From Geoanaerobacter sp964528055 (GTDB taxonomy: Bacteria > Desulfobacterota > Desulfuromonadia > Geobacterales > DSM-12255), in the NCBI GenBank assembly GCA_964528055.1, contig CAZGQM010000014.1, positions 1 through 64,000 on the forward strand: DNA of 64,000 nt. The letters are read 5' to 3'. A program made the translations under genes and the position numbers. The notes beneath the pieces were generated by a model. The model searched no databases, was not told where the DNA came from, and saw only the letters and a program-made list of their open reading frames with translations. Positions 52,242-63,131 of this stretch are shown here, one piece after another. Position 1 is the first letter of the stretch. Each line of letters opens with the position of its first letter.

Positions 52242-55200
52242 TCAGGCTGCACCGAGCTGCTTCAGTTGGTTGCGCTGGAAAGCTCGACCTAGAGAGGGAT
52301 CTATGATGCACTCATACTCTTCGAGGCGTGCAACCAGTTTTCCGCTCTGCTTGTCGAGGAACTCCATGTCAGCGGTAGCGCCGTGCTGCCGTTCGGCAGT
52401 TACACGGATAACCACCTGGACACCATCGCGTGGAAATGCGTCGGTGAACTGACGGTAACGACCTGCAAAGCAGGGTAGCGACCCAGAGCTGAACCGGTCG
52501 AAGCTCCAGAGGATCATAAGCTGGAACGCGCTGTCGACCACCAGGGGGTCAGTCAACCAGCTGCTCCGGAGAGGATGCTTGATCCAGCTGGTTGGTGAGG
52601 GTGCCCCCTTCACGATTGCAGCGATCCCTTTTTGCGAACAGCCATCAACCCGTTCGATGCCGTGCAGGTCCGGACCGTGGAAGAGTCGCTCGCGGTCGTA
52701 GAGTTTGCCATTATGGGGTTGATAGGGGGCTGAGGGGAGCTCGATTATGGAGCGGATACCTTCGGGGAGCTTTGTCGCAAGTACGACCTCTGCACGGGCG
52801 TGAAGCACGGACCTTCCATCCTTGCCGTTGCTCTGGAGTTCAACAGGTATCAGGTATGACGACTCCCTTTTCTCGGCGCGTCCGGCCATAACCTTCAGGG
52901 TACAGGGGGTCTCATGATCAAAGACAACCCCCTTGCAGATCCGCAGATCGTTGAACCCGTGGAAGCGGAAACCCGGATTTCCGTGCAAAGCTCCATGGGC
53001 AAACCATTCAATGATCATAGCCATTGGGAGCACAGCCTTACCGTCAAGGACATGTGAGCGAAGGAACGGGTACTCTTCAATTGTCAGATTGATCGCGAAA
53101 GTTTCGGCCAGTGGCTTTGCTCTGGAGGTTGCAGGGGGTGCCACTGAAACTTTCTCGGTTCCGACAAGTGCAACAACTTCAACTGCCGAATCTGTTGAGG
53201 CAATCTCTCGTGCCAGGAACTCTCCGCCCTCAACCAAGCCGATAAGCCCTATTCCTTCGCCTGCAAAGAGCTTTTTGAGTGGAGCTGTGACCATGCCACC
53301 GTCCCATGGACCCCAGTTTATGCAGACGGTCCTGCAGCCGTGCCGCTGCCGAGATTCGGCCTGGGCCAGCTTGTTGAGAACCTCGTTTGCCACGGCATAG
53401 TCCACCTGGCCGGTTCGGCCAAAGCGGGCGGTTGTGGAGCCGAAAAGCGCGATGAAGCGGAGATCGTCTTTGCCTGTTGCCGCCAGGAGGGCGCGCAGTC
53501 CTTCAACCTTTGTGCCGTAAACCTGGGAGAACTGCTCTCTGGTCTTATCTACTATGAGGCGGTCGGCAAGGACACCTGCGCCATGCACGATGCCACGAAC
53601 CTGGCCATGCTCCGCCCGGATCTCTGACAACAATTCAGATACACTGGCTGCGTCACGGATGTCGACGGAGTGATAGACCGCCTTGCCTCCTGCTGCGGCA
53701 ATCCGGTCAAGGGTTGCGCGCAGCTCTCTGGCGGCGATTATCCCGCGGTAGCGCTCCTCGATCTCCTTCGGGTGGAGCTTTTTCCCGGCATTGTCAAGGA
53801 GTGCCCGCTTGATGCGGGATTCGTCCGTGATCCGGGCCAGCCATTCCGGCTCCGGTGCCGGTTCAGAACTCCTGCCGAGCAGCACCAGGAACGGTCGGTA
53901 TGCCTCCGCTAGCGCAACGGCTGCAGCCGCAGTTACACCCCTGCCGCCACCGGTGATTACCACCACATCACCTTCGCGTATCGGCAGAGATGCGGGAGTG
54001 TCTTCCGATGTGAGGTCGGCCAGTCCGACCGTTGTCCTCCCTGACTGGGCGAGTCCCACTTCGACCGGTCCTGCCGTAAAAAGCTCATCTGTCAGCGTTC
54101 TGGCCAATGAGGATGAGTCAGGAAACTGTCCCAGGTCGATTGCTTTGCATCGGATTTCCGGCCACTCCTGCGCAGCTGTCTTGATCAGTCCTGCAAGGCC
54201 TCCGGAAAGCGGGTCGATCAGAGGGGTGTCCATGCCGAATCCAAATGACCCATCGAGTCGTGAAACAGTTACGCAGATGGCATTGCCGGTTTCTGTTGCC
54301 CGTTGCAGGGATGGTCCGGCGTTTTTAAGCAGTACAAAGGCGTCTTCAAGGAACTGGTCATCGGTGCCTGCCAGAGGTGCAGTGATGACCAGGCCGGAGA
54401 TTTTGTCCGGCATTGGTGTCTCTTCTGCATCGCGAAGGCGGACCAGGCGGACGTTAATACCCCGATCACTCAGCGCGGAGTGCAGCTCCACTGAAAAGGT
54501 GGATCCGTCGTCGGTAAGCCACAATTCACTGCCTGCCTCAAGTGTCAAGGGGTCTTCCAGGCTATCCCTTTTCAGGGGGAGAGAAACTGCGGCGCTTCGC
54601 TGGATGGCATGAGTTGAAAGAGGTCGGGAAGTCTCTCTCGGTATGGAAGGTTCTTCTGATTGGTTCTTGCTTGCTTCGCCCGACTGAAGGAATCGTGCAA
54701 TCTCGCCGAGTGTATTCAAGGTTCCCAGGTGCTCAGGGCCGATGGTAGGGGCTCCGGGGAGCCGCTCCTGCAGGGAGGAGAGGATCTCCACCCGCTTGAT
54801 GGAGTCAATGCCGAGATCAGAGTCGAGAGTCATCTCCAGCTCAAGCATCTCCGTGGGGTAGCCGGTTTTTTCGCTCACTACTCTGAGCAGGGTTTTGGTA
54901 GTATCTGTGCCGGCAGGTGCAGCAGTCACTGCAACCACCGGTGCGGGGGGAGCCGATGCAGTTCCGGCAGAAAGGAAGCGTGCGATCTCGCCGAGTGTAT
55001 GCAAGGTTCCCAGCTGTTCGGGTCCGATGGAAGGGGCCCCGGGGAGCCGCTCCTGCAGGGCGGAGAGGATCTCCACCCGCTTGATGGAGTCGATGCCGAG
55101 ATCAGAGTCGAGAGTCATCTCCAGCTCAAGCATCTCCGTGGGGTAGCNNNNNNNNNNNNNNNNNNNNNNNNNNNNNNNNNNNNNNNNNNNNNNNNNNNNN

Positions 55201-58200
55201 NNNNNNNNNNNNNNNNNNNNNNNNNNNNNNNNNNNNNNNNNNNNNNNCTGTTTTTTCGCTGACTACTTTGAGCAGGATTTGGGTCGCATCTGTGCCGGCA
55301 GATGCTGCGACGACTGTAACCACCGGAGCGGAGGGGGCCGCTGGAGCAGCTCCTGCCGTGAGGAAGCGCGCGATCTCACCCAGTGTATGCAGGGTTCCCA
55401 ACTGCTCCGGGCCGATGGCAGGGGCTCCGGGGAGCCGCTCCTGCAGGGCGGAGAGGATCTCGACCCGTTTGATGGAGTCGATCCCGAGATCCGAATCGAG
55501 ACCCATTTCAAGCTCCAGCATCTCCACCGGATAGCCGGTTTTCTCACTGACGACGGATAGAAGAGCTTCTGCGACACTGCTTTCAATGGCAGGTGACGGT
55601 GCTGCCGAAGTTACGGTGGTATTGGATGATGCAGATTGGGAAACGGTGCCTGCTCCGAGGAACCGTGCGATCTCTCCAAGTGTATGCAGTGTCCCCAGCT
55701 GTTCCGGGCCGATGGTAGGGGCTCCGGGGAGCCGCTCCTGAAGGGCGGAAAGTATCTCCACCCGTTTGATGGAATCGATTCCGAGGTCCGAGTCGAGTCC
55801 CATCTCCATCTCCAGCATCTCGACGGGATAACCGGTCTTCTCACTCACCACTGCGAGCAGGCTTTGGCAGGTCCGTTCCATTGCAGCGTCAGAGACAACG
55901 GTCATTTGAACCTGTTGCGGCTCAAGTATGCGAGAGAAGCTGCTCTCTTTGAGAACAACTTCGTTGAGCAATTTATCCTGTATATCAGGACTTGGGGTTG
56001 CTGAGGGAGTCTGAGCGGTGAGCTGCACCTTTGTAACGGGTGGATGCGGCACGGTTGAAGGGGTACAAGGCAGGGATGCAGTGGGACTGCCCCCTTGAAA
56101 CAGGCGCTGCTGTTGTTCCAGCAGGGTCTGGATGGTCCGGCTTGCCGTCTCCTGCCCTTCGAGGAAAAGCCGGTGAAGCTGGGCAGTCTCTTCCTGCATC
56201 TTTTGCAGGACTGCCATGCTCTCACGAGCAACCTTGAGGGAATCCGTGAGGGTGTCACGCGATGGGGGGGTGGTTGCAGTGTAACTGTGTATCGGAGCAG
56301 CCGCAGGAACTGTGAGCGTAACTGCTGCCTCAGGCGTAACGGTCTTGACCTGTGCAACAGGAGGTCGCTTCTCTCTGGGTTTGACATAATTGGCGCCGCA
56401 TATGTTCACGGTCATTGCCGGCTTTCTGCCGCTGGAAGGCGCAGGTGCCTGATAGCCTGCATCCCACGACGTAAGGCGGATGCCGTATCCGAGTACCGCA
56501 AGCTGGGCCAGGGTTCTGGCTAGGTCTACAATTCCGGAACGCTTGCCGCTGGAAGCGTCGAGAGCGAGGGAAAGGTGTTCGGACTCTCCCAAAATTGCCT
56601 TGACCAGTCCGGTGAGCCTGGCACCTGGACCGACCTCGACAAAGGTCCTGACTCCAGATGCGTACATAGCCTCAATCTCTGATACGAACTCCACAGGCTG
56701 GGCCAGTTGTCCAGCCAGGAGGGCCTTTGCAGCCGCCGGATCGGCCGGGTAGGGGGCAGCAGATGTGTTGGCATAGACAGGCATCCGTGCCTCATGCAGC
56801 TCTACCTTCGCGAGGGCCGCCAGGAAAGGCCCTGCTGCATCGGCCACCAGTGGGCTATGGAAGGCAGCTGCAACCGGCAGTCGCTTGCAGGGGAGTTTAT
56901 GCGCAGCAAAGGCTGCTGCTGCCCGCTCAATCTCCAGGCTGCTGCCGGAGAGGACGGCCTGGCTGGGCGCGTTCCGGTTTGCAATTACCAGGTCCAGCTT
57001 CTCCTGCGCAATGATCTGTTCAACCGTTGCAAGTGGTGCCGGAACAGCCAGCATCCCCCCCTTGTCGCCTCTGCCGGCTGCCATGAGCCTGCCGCGGAGT
57101 CGGGAAAGCTCAAAGAATGAAGCTTCGTCGAGTCTCCCTGCGGCGCAGAGCGCAGTCAGTTCACCGTAGCTGTGGCCGGCTACGGCATCCGGGCGAAGGC
57201 CGAACGACTCCAGCAGTCGCAAAGCACCCAGGCTTACTGCACCTATTGCCGGCTGAGCCACGTCCGTGGCACGAAGCGCATCTTCCTGCAGCTCCTTTGC
57301 AGCTACGTCCAATGCCTGCAGAGGATAGATGCGGTCGGAGAGGAGAGAGGCGTCCGTGGCTCCATAACCGTGATCGGCTGCTGCGATGGCGGTGAATACC
57401 TCCGGATAGCTGCAGGCGAGATCACGGAGCATGCCGGTGTACTGTGCCCCCTGGCCAGGGAAGAGGATGCCGAGCTTTCCGGAATGGGATGCAGTGGCGA
57501 AAAAAGAGCCGTCCGGTGTCTGCCATCTGCTCTTCGGGTTTTTACGGAGCATTGCCTGGGCATTGGAGATCAGCGTCGCCAGGTTTGTCGTTTGTCTCTC
57601 GATTACCAGCGCCAGCCTGCAGGGGGCAGCAGATTCGAAGGTGGCTCGAAGTGCCCCGGCCCTTGCCCGAAGGTCGTTCCAGGAGAGATCGGTCGGCAGT
57701 TCGGAAAGGATCTCTTCCAGTTCGCCAGCGTTTGAGCCGGCAAAGGGGAGGATCTGGATATTGCCGTCCCAGTCCGCTGTTTCCTTGGCCGGCCGGTACT
57801 CTTCCAGTACGGTATGAAAGTTGGAGCCTCCAAAGCCGAATGCGCTGACACCTGCGCGACGGGGTGCGCCGTTAACGGCAAGCCACGGCTTTTTTTCTGC
57901 AGCCAGGTAAAAGGGTGTTTTCCCGCCTGTTACCTCTTCAAGGGGGTTCGTTACCTTGATGGTGGGGGGGATGACCTTGTGATGCAGAGCAAGGGCGGCC
58001 TTGATCAGCCCTGCAACTCCGGCTGCTGCCTTGGTGTGGCCGATTTGCGACTTGACCGAGCCAAGGGCGCACCAAGGGGTGACTGCTTCACCATAGATCT
58101 CCCGAAGGGCCGAAACCTCCACGGCGTCTCCAACCTTAGTCCCTGTGCCGTGTGCCTCGACAAGCCCTATGCTCCGGGGGGTGACCCCGGCCTGGGCATA

Positions 58201-59202
58201 GGCATTGAGAAGGGCCTTTTTCTGCCCGCCGGCGCTCGGCGTGTAGATCGCCTCGCCCTTGCCATCACTGGAGGAGCCAATGCCGCGGATCACTGCATAG
58301 ATCCTGTCGTTGTCGCGTTCCGCGTCGGCCAGGCGCTTGATCACCACAATGCCGAGACCTTCGCCCAGGATGGTCCCGTCCCCCGAGGCATCGAACGGCT
58401 TTGCATTGCCGCTGGGAGAGAGGGCCGGTGTTTTGCTGAAGCACATGTACATGAAGATATCATTGAAGGTATCCACCCCGCCGGTGACAACCATATCCGC
58501 TTTACCTGCGGCAAGTTCCAGACTGGCAAGGTGAAGGGCGCTGAGGGAGCTGGCGCAGGCAGCGTCAACAACGCAGTTGGTCCCTCCCAGGTTGTACTGC
58601 TTGCTTATCCGTCCTGCCACCACATTGCCGAGCAGTCCGGGGAAGGAATTTTCCTGCCAGGGGACGTAGGAGTCCGAAATCCTCTGGACCACATCGTCGG
58701 CAACGGTGTCGTCAACCCCTGCTTCTTTTAAGGCGGCACGCCATAGTGGATGGCCGAGTCTTGCCCCTAGGGGGATCACGAGCTCAAGTGTGCCGGTGAC
58801 ACCGAGAATTACGCTGACCTTGCTCCGGTCAAAATCTTTCTCGGGACCGTATCCTGCGTCTCTGAGTGCATTGCCGGCAGTAACGAGCCCGAGGAGCTGG
58901 GAGGTATCGATAGCCTCCATGGTGTTGGGAGGGATGTTGAACTCCATCGGGTTGAACGGAATCGGTGAAAGAAAACCGCCTCTCCTGCCATAAGTATGGT
59001 CAGGGCACTTCGGATCCTGGTCAAAGTATTCCTGTACCTGCCAGTGAGTCGACGGGATTTCGGTAATGGAATCAAGCCCTTCACGAATGTTTGCCCAGTA
59101 GGCGGTCTGGTCGTCTGCCTGCGGGAAATGGCATCCGATGCCGATAATTGCCAGTGGTGTTTCGGTGGGGCTATTTTCGTTCTTCACTTCTTCAGTTTTC
59201 AC
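52242..59202 (-). CDS. pfaA: PfaA-type PUFA synthase: KS-AT-(ACP)n-KR-DH, interrupted by an assembly gap
   Basis: One gene split by the N run; flanks join in frame if the Ns are removed, giving at least 2286 residues. Order: ketosynthase (about 15-465; Cys216, His351, His389), malonyl-type acyltransferase (about 575-900; Ser678 in VAGHSYGELT), a Pro/Ser-rich linker with a helical QEETAQLHRLFLEGQE segment, then tandem acyl carrier domains each bearing the phosphopantetheine serine in DSDLGIDSIKRVEIL. A ketoreductase follows (GGGRGV; GQVDYAVANEVLNKLA), then a PKS-type dehydratase start (HVLDGKAVLPM). At least four ACPs are visible; the gap lies in the third. GTG start 59202 overlaps the pfaD stop as GTGA, with AAGGAG upstream. 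Confidence 0.88.
55148..55247. other. 100-N scaffold gap inside the pfaA ACP array
   Basis: Exactly 100 N, the conventional size for a gap of unknown length. Bases on the two sides come from the same point of the ACP unit (SEKT before, GYPTEML after, in minus-strand reading), as expected where an assembler fails in tandem repeats. The real number of ACP units cannot be read here. Confidence 0.97.
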
Positions 59203-60830
59203 CTGAGGTACTCCTTGATGTGGGCGTCTTCGAGCGGTTCCATCTGTAAGGCGTCTGCGGGGAGCGAAACTCCCTGGCTGCAAAGGAAGTTAGTGCGAGT
59301 GAGGACTGCAGCTCCGAAAAGAATGTTGAATGCAACAGTTGCAACCTTGCGCTGATCGGTGGCGGCCAGAAATGAACCAGCAGCCCATTCGTTGAATGCC
59401 CCCATGGCAGGGCCGCACCAGATCTGGTAGTCAACGGTGCGTGAGGGTTCGCCGTCTTTTGCCCAGTGTGCTGCCTGCCCCAGATACCATCTGAAGACAA
59501 GGGCCATACGGTGTTTGGGGTCCCGGTCGCCCCGCTCAACCTGACGAGGGTCGCGCTGCAGAAAATATGAGCGTGTAAGTTGCCAGATATCGTTCAGGGG
59601 TGCGAGGAAAAGGGTTTTTTCGAGCTTTTCGCGGTCAACTGCCGGGATATCATCGAGGCCCGAGCATGAACGGTAGATCTCGTAAAGCCTGGAGGCACGC
59701 ATCGGGAACATGGTTCTGCGTTTCAGAACCTGAACCGTCACCCCCATCTCGAACATGTCGGCGGCTGGTGCCATGGTAACATCTGCCTGGCGCGTTTCGG
59801 CCAGCATCTGCCGCACCGTAGCCGAGGTGCCGGATTCAACACATGCCTGATTGACCGACCCAGTCATTATAAAGGAGGCACCCATGGCAAAGGCCGCTGC
59901 AGCCGATGCGGGAGTAGAAATGCCTCCTGCCAGTCCGACCCGGAGCGTCTGGGAGTAGCCGTGCTCGGACTGTAGTCTCTTTGCTACTGCATGTATCGTC
60001 GGGAAGAGAGCCAGTGCAGGACGGTTATCGGTATGCCCGCCGGAATCGGCCTCGGCTGTGATATCCTGCGACATCGGAATTCGGGCTGCAAGTTCTGCCT
60101 CCTCTGCCGTGATTGCTCCATTGGAGAGGAGTTCCCTGAGATACTTCTCTGGCGGAGGGGAAAAAAACCTGATGGCCAGCTCTTCACGCGAGACCTTGGC
60201 GATGATCCTGTTAGGCGTTACGATGGTCCCATCCGGGGCGCGGTGGATACCGTGAACCCTGTATCGGATCAGAGGGAGGGTCAGCGCCAGGAAAGCGGAG
60301 GCCTCCACCAGCCTGACACCTTTGCGGAGGTAGAGATCTACAAGCGCACTCTCCAGCTCCGGCTCCTGCGGGGAGTGTATGAGATTGACCCCATACGGGA
60401 TTGCAGCTGCAGAGAGGCGATCGATAGCATTTTCGACCTCAGGTGTACCGAGACCTGCGGCTCCGAAGAAGCCAAGCATTCCGGCCCGGCCCAGCTCCTC
60501 GACCATTTCTACTGAACTGATCCCCTTTGCCATGGAGCCGCCCAGGTAGGGGTAGCGAATGTTGTATTCAGCACAGAAAGCGGGATCGCCCAGATTCTCC
60601 GGTAGACAGGAAGGGGCGTATCCCACGAGAGGATGCTCGTTCGAGGCAGGATTTCCGTTCCCCAACAGGGCAACACCTGTTGATTCCGCCACAATGCCCC
60701 CGTCCTTTTCTACCAGAAAGAGAGGACGGCGAACCATCCGGAGAGACTCCTTGATGCTCAACCGCGCTGCTACGGCAGATGAGGAATCAGCACTCCAGCT
60801 CCCCAGGCAGCTATTTCCTCCATTCAGCAT
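59199..60830 (-). CDS. pfaD: PfaD-type trans-acting enoyl reductase
   Basis: 543 residues from ATG 60830 (AAGGAG ten bases upstream); TTG 60863 with AGGAG eight bases upstream is equally possible. The frame is open to 61268 but that part is low-complexity and runs through the promoter region. FMN-binding TIM-barrel features include GMLGFFGAAGLGTPEVENAI, DSGGHTDNRPALALFPTI and the phosphate-binding GLAGGISTPASAAAAFAMGASFIMTGS. It reduces enoyl intermediates held on the PfaA carrier domains. First gene of the pfa-ole run. Confidence 0.92.
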   Translation of the reverse strand: MLNGGNSCLGSWSADSSSAVAARLSIKESLRMVRRPLFLVEKDGGIVAESTGVALLGNGNPASNEHPLVGYAPSCLPENLGDPAFCAEYNIRYPYLGGSMAKGISSVEMVEELGRAGMLGFFGAAGLGTPEVENAIDRLSAAAIPYGVNLIHSPQEPELESALVDLYLRKGVRLVEASAFLALTLPLIRYRVHGIHRAPDGTIVTPNRIIAKVSREELAIRFFSPPPEKYLRELLSNGAITAEEAELAARIPMSQDITAEADSGGHTDNRPALALFPTIHAVAKRLQSEHGYSQTLRVGLAGGISTPASAAAAFAMGASFIMTGSVNQACVESGTSATVRQMLAETRQADVTMAPAADMFEMGVTVQVLKRRTMFPMRASRLYEIYRSCSGLDDIPAVDREKLEKTLFLAPLNDIWQLTRSYFLQRDPRQVERGDRDPKHRMALVFRWYLGQAAHWAKDGEPSRTVDYQIWCGPAMGAFNEWAAGSFLAATDQRKVATVAFNILFGAAVLTRTNFLCSQGVSLPADALQMEPLEDAHIKEYLR

Positions 60831-60986
60831 GCCGGTTAGTCTCCTTGGATGATCAATTTTCAAATGGTAATCTCCTGAGGCAGAGCAATTTGTAAGTCGG
60901 GAAGTATGGGATTTGGGGGATGGATCCCGTCTTCCTACCTGCCCCCTGATGCCGGATACTGTTATCGTCAAGTTTAACAGATGATA

Positions 60987-61013
60987 TTTATATGAAACCG
61001 AGCAAAAAAACAA
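60987..61013 (-). promoter_or_regulatory. Weak candidate promoter for the pfa-ole operon
   Basis: On the minus strand TTGTTT (61008-61013) and TATAAA (60987-60992) have a 15-bp spacer, shorter than ideal. It lies 157 bases before the pfaD ATG. The AT-rich part of the 316-bp divergent region is confined to this spot. Confidence 0.3.
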
Positions 61014-61062
61014 GAGTTGTGGATATGGCGGAGACAGTTTGTTTGTCCCAGGTACTGTAGCG

Positions 61063-61091
61063 TTGATTCCTTCTGGATTCATGAGTAGACT
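61063..61091 (+). promoter_or_regulatory. Candidate promoter of the polysaccharide deacetylase gene
   Basis: TTGATT (61063-61068) and TAGACT (61086-61091) are 17 bp apart, each matching four of six consensus bases. The start codon follows 55 bases downstream. Confidence 0.35.
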
Positions 61092-61146
61092 GTTCGTCAG
61101 GTTCAATAAATCCGGAAGCGGGATTTCTGTTTGAAAGGGATATGAA

Positions 61147-61956
61147 ATGAAGAGTCTCCGGCTGCTTGTTGCACTGCTCTTTCTGAGTGCTGTTTCCGCG
61201 TTTGCAGGGACTTCTGCGGAGACCCTCCGTGAAACGTCCGACAGGGCTGTACTAAAAAAGTCACTCACCCTTCGTTATGGTTCCGAATTGCCACGCGAAT
61301 GGGGGGAAGCAGTAACCGGAGTAAAGACGCGCTTGAAGACCCGCGACAAGGTGATAGCCCTTACCATGGATGCCTGTGGCAGCGCAAAGGGGATGGGGTA
61401 TGATCAGCGCTTGATCGAGTTCCTGCGAATGGAGCAGGTGCCGGCCACCCTTTTCATCAATGCCCGCTGGATAGATCCCAACGGGGCCGAGTTCGATCGC
61501 CTTGCTGCTGACCCCCTGTTCGAGATTGCCAACCACGGATACCGGCACAGGCCTGCATCCGTGAATGGCAGGTCGGCGTACGGGATACAGGGTACGAAGA
61601 GTGTCTCGGAACTGGTGGATGAGATCGAGCAGAATGCAATCAGGATAAAGGAGCTGACAGGCCGCTCTCCTCGTTTCTATCGCTCCGGGACCGCCTACTA
61701 CGATGAGATTGCGGTCAGGATTGCCAATGAGCTTGGGGAACAGGTGGCCGGTTTCTCTCTGTTGGGCGATGCAGGGGCCACCTATTCCCGCGAGCAGGTA
61801 AGAAAAGCGTTATTGAGTGCTCTCCCCGGCTCGATAGTTATCTTGCATATGAACCACCCTGAGGGTGGGACCGCTGACGGTATCATGGATGCCGTGCCTG
61901 AGCTTAAGAAACGTGGGTTTCGCTTTGTCCGGCTTTCGGATATGGAGCTGGAATAA
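61147..61956 (+). CDS. Secreted polysaccharide deacetylase family protein
   Basis: 269 residues. A clean signal peptide (about 1-21, cleavage after SAFA) points to export. In the NodB-like domain, motif 1 reads IALTMDACGSA in place of TFDDG, motif 2 EIANHGYRH gives the HxxxH metal pair, and motif 3 is FYRSGTAYYDE. The last motif VILHMNHPEGG is also present. The altered first motif keeps one Asp, so metal binding is possible but the substrate could differ from N-acetylglucosamine polymers. Convergent with pfkA, 9 bases apart. Confidence 0.85.
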   Translation: MKSLRLLVALLFLSAVSAFAGTSAETLRETSDRAVLKKSLTLRYGSELPREWGEAVTGVKTRLKTRDKVIALTMDACGSAKGMGYDQRLIEFLRMEQVPATLFINARWIDPNGAEFDRLAADPLFEIANHGYRHRPASVNGRSAYGIQGTKSVSELVDEIEQNAIRIKELTGRSPRFYRSGTAYYDEIAVRIANELGEQVAGFSLLGDAGATYSREQVRKALLSALPGSIVILHMNHPEGGTADGIMDAVPELKKRGFRFVRLSDMELE

Positions 61957-61965
61957 AGTATGGGA

Positions 61966-62925
61966 TTAGATGCCCAGAACCTCGGCAAGGCGTAGCATCT
62001 CATCTTGTGGCCTCTTCTCTCCCTTGATGACCTCCTCAATTGGGACTGACTGGATGGCATTGTTTGCAAGTCCCACCATAACCCCATGCTCTCCCGCGAC
62101 CAGGAGTTCCACCGCCATCTTGCCGAAGCGGCTTGCAAGGAGCCGATCGAAGACAGTTGGCGCACCACCGCGTTGATAATGCCCAAGGACTGTCACACGG
62201 GTTTCAAACCCGATGGCGTCTTTTATGGCATCGGCGATTTCATGTGCACTACCAGCGCCTTCGGCGAGAATGATAATGGCATTGTCTCTCCCCTCCTCGA
62301 AACGTGCATGGAGCTGCTGGCAGATTTCCGAAAGATCTACTTCGCGCTCCGGGACAAGTGCGAATTCCGCACCTGTCGCAATGGCTGCAATGCTGGCCAG
62401 GTAGCCGGAGTTGCGTCCCATTACCTCGATGACAAATGCTCTCGCATGGGAGCTGGCAGTATCCTTGATGCAGTCCACTGCATAGAGGATGTTGTTCAGT
62501 GCTGTATCCACTCCCAGCGCCATGTCGGTGTAAGGGATGTCGTTGTCGATGCTGGCGGGGATGCCCGTGACAGGAAAACCGAGCCGATGAAGTGCCAATG
62601 CTCCGTTGAGCGAGCCGTCACCTCCAAGCACTACCAGTCCGTCAATTCCTTCCCTGGCAAGTACATCCAGCGCCTTTTTCTGGCCCTCCGGGGTTCGGTA
62701 TTCCTGTGATCGGGCAGACTGCAGGAATGTACCCCCCCGGTGGAGTATTCCGGAGACCGCCTTGGTGTCCAGAGGAACAAAGTCTCCCTTCATCAGGCCA
62801 AGATATCCTTTGCGGAACCCGACCACTTCGATGTTCATCCGGATTGCTGTCCGTACCGCAGCGCGAATACATGCGTTCATGCCGGAACAGTCCCCTCCGC
62901 TGGTTAAAATGCCGATTTTTTTCAT
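61966..62925 (-). CDS. pfkA: PfkA, ATP-dependent 6-phosphofructokinase
   Basis: 319 residues, the bacterial length. The ATP loop reads ILTSGGDCSGMNACIRA, with CS in place of the usual AP. GGDGSLNGA has the Gly typical of ATP-using enzymes, the catalytic site is IDNDIPYTDMALG and the effector-side motif is GRNSGYLASIAA. It phosphorylates fructose-6-phosphate in glycolysis. Confidence 0.95.
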   Translation of the reverse strand: MKKIGILTSGGDCSGMNACIRAAVRTAIRMNIEVVGFRKGYLGLMKGDFVPLDTKAVSGILHRGGTFLQSARSQEYRTPEGQKKALDVLAREGIDGLVVLGGDGSLNGALALHRLGFPVTGIPASIDNDIPYTDMALGVDTALNNILYAVDCIKDTASSHARAFVIEVMGRNSGYLASIAAIATGAEFALVPEREVDLSEICQQLHARFEEGRDNAIIILAEGAGSAHEIADAIKDAIGFETRVTVLGHYQRGGAPTVFDRLLASRFGKMAVELLVAGEHGVMVGLANNAIQSVPIEEVIKGEKRPQDEMLRLAEVLGI

Positions 62926-63084
62926 CTATCCTCCCCATAATTCATTAGATATACTCTCCTGATCTGCTAATCAGGAAGCCTGGACTATCCATTCAAAGGG
63001 GAAGTTTACCGGGAACTGCTTCGATTGCAACCTGCAACGCTGCATGCATTTTCCGCACGGTTGTACTCGGTGCAGTGATACATC

Positions 63085-63123
63085 TCCGGGACGGCCACTC
63101 CTGAGAGGTGCAACCGTCCCGGA
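63085..63123 (-). terminator. Hairpin downstream of the cytochrome gene
   Basis: A perfect 10-bp stem (TCCGGGACGG with CCGTCCCGGA) lies 9 bases past the cytochrome stop. There is no T-run, so termination may be inefficient or the hairpin may protect the mRNA 3' end. Confidence 0.45.
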
Positions 63124-63131
63124 TTGATACC

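Noticed and set aside
52242..55133. Treating the two parts of pfaA as separate genes
   Set aside because: The apparent start at 55133 is an internal Met in an ACP unit, and the frame break is caused by the arbitrary 100-N gap.
57814..58731. A 305-codon + strand frame inside pfaA, and similar long antisense frames at 46381-47571, 48697-49566, 39469-40344 and 39957-40985
   Set aside because: Long antisense frames are common opposite GC-rich coding DNA. None has a start context, domain or codon pattern of its own.
60831..61268. An N-terminal extension of PfaD of up to 146 residues
   Set aside because: The extension is low-complexity, crosses the divergent promoter region and overlaps the start of the deacetylase gene. 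Two good ribosome-binding sites lie at the shorter starts.
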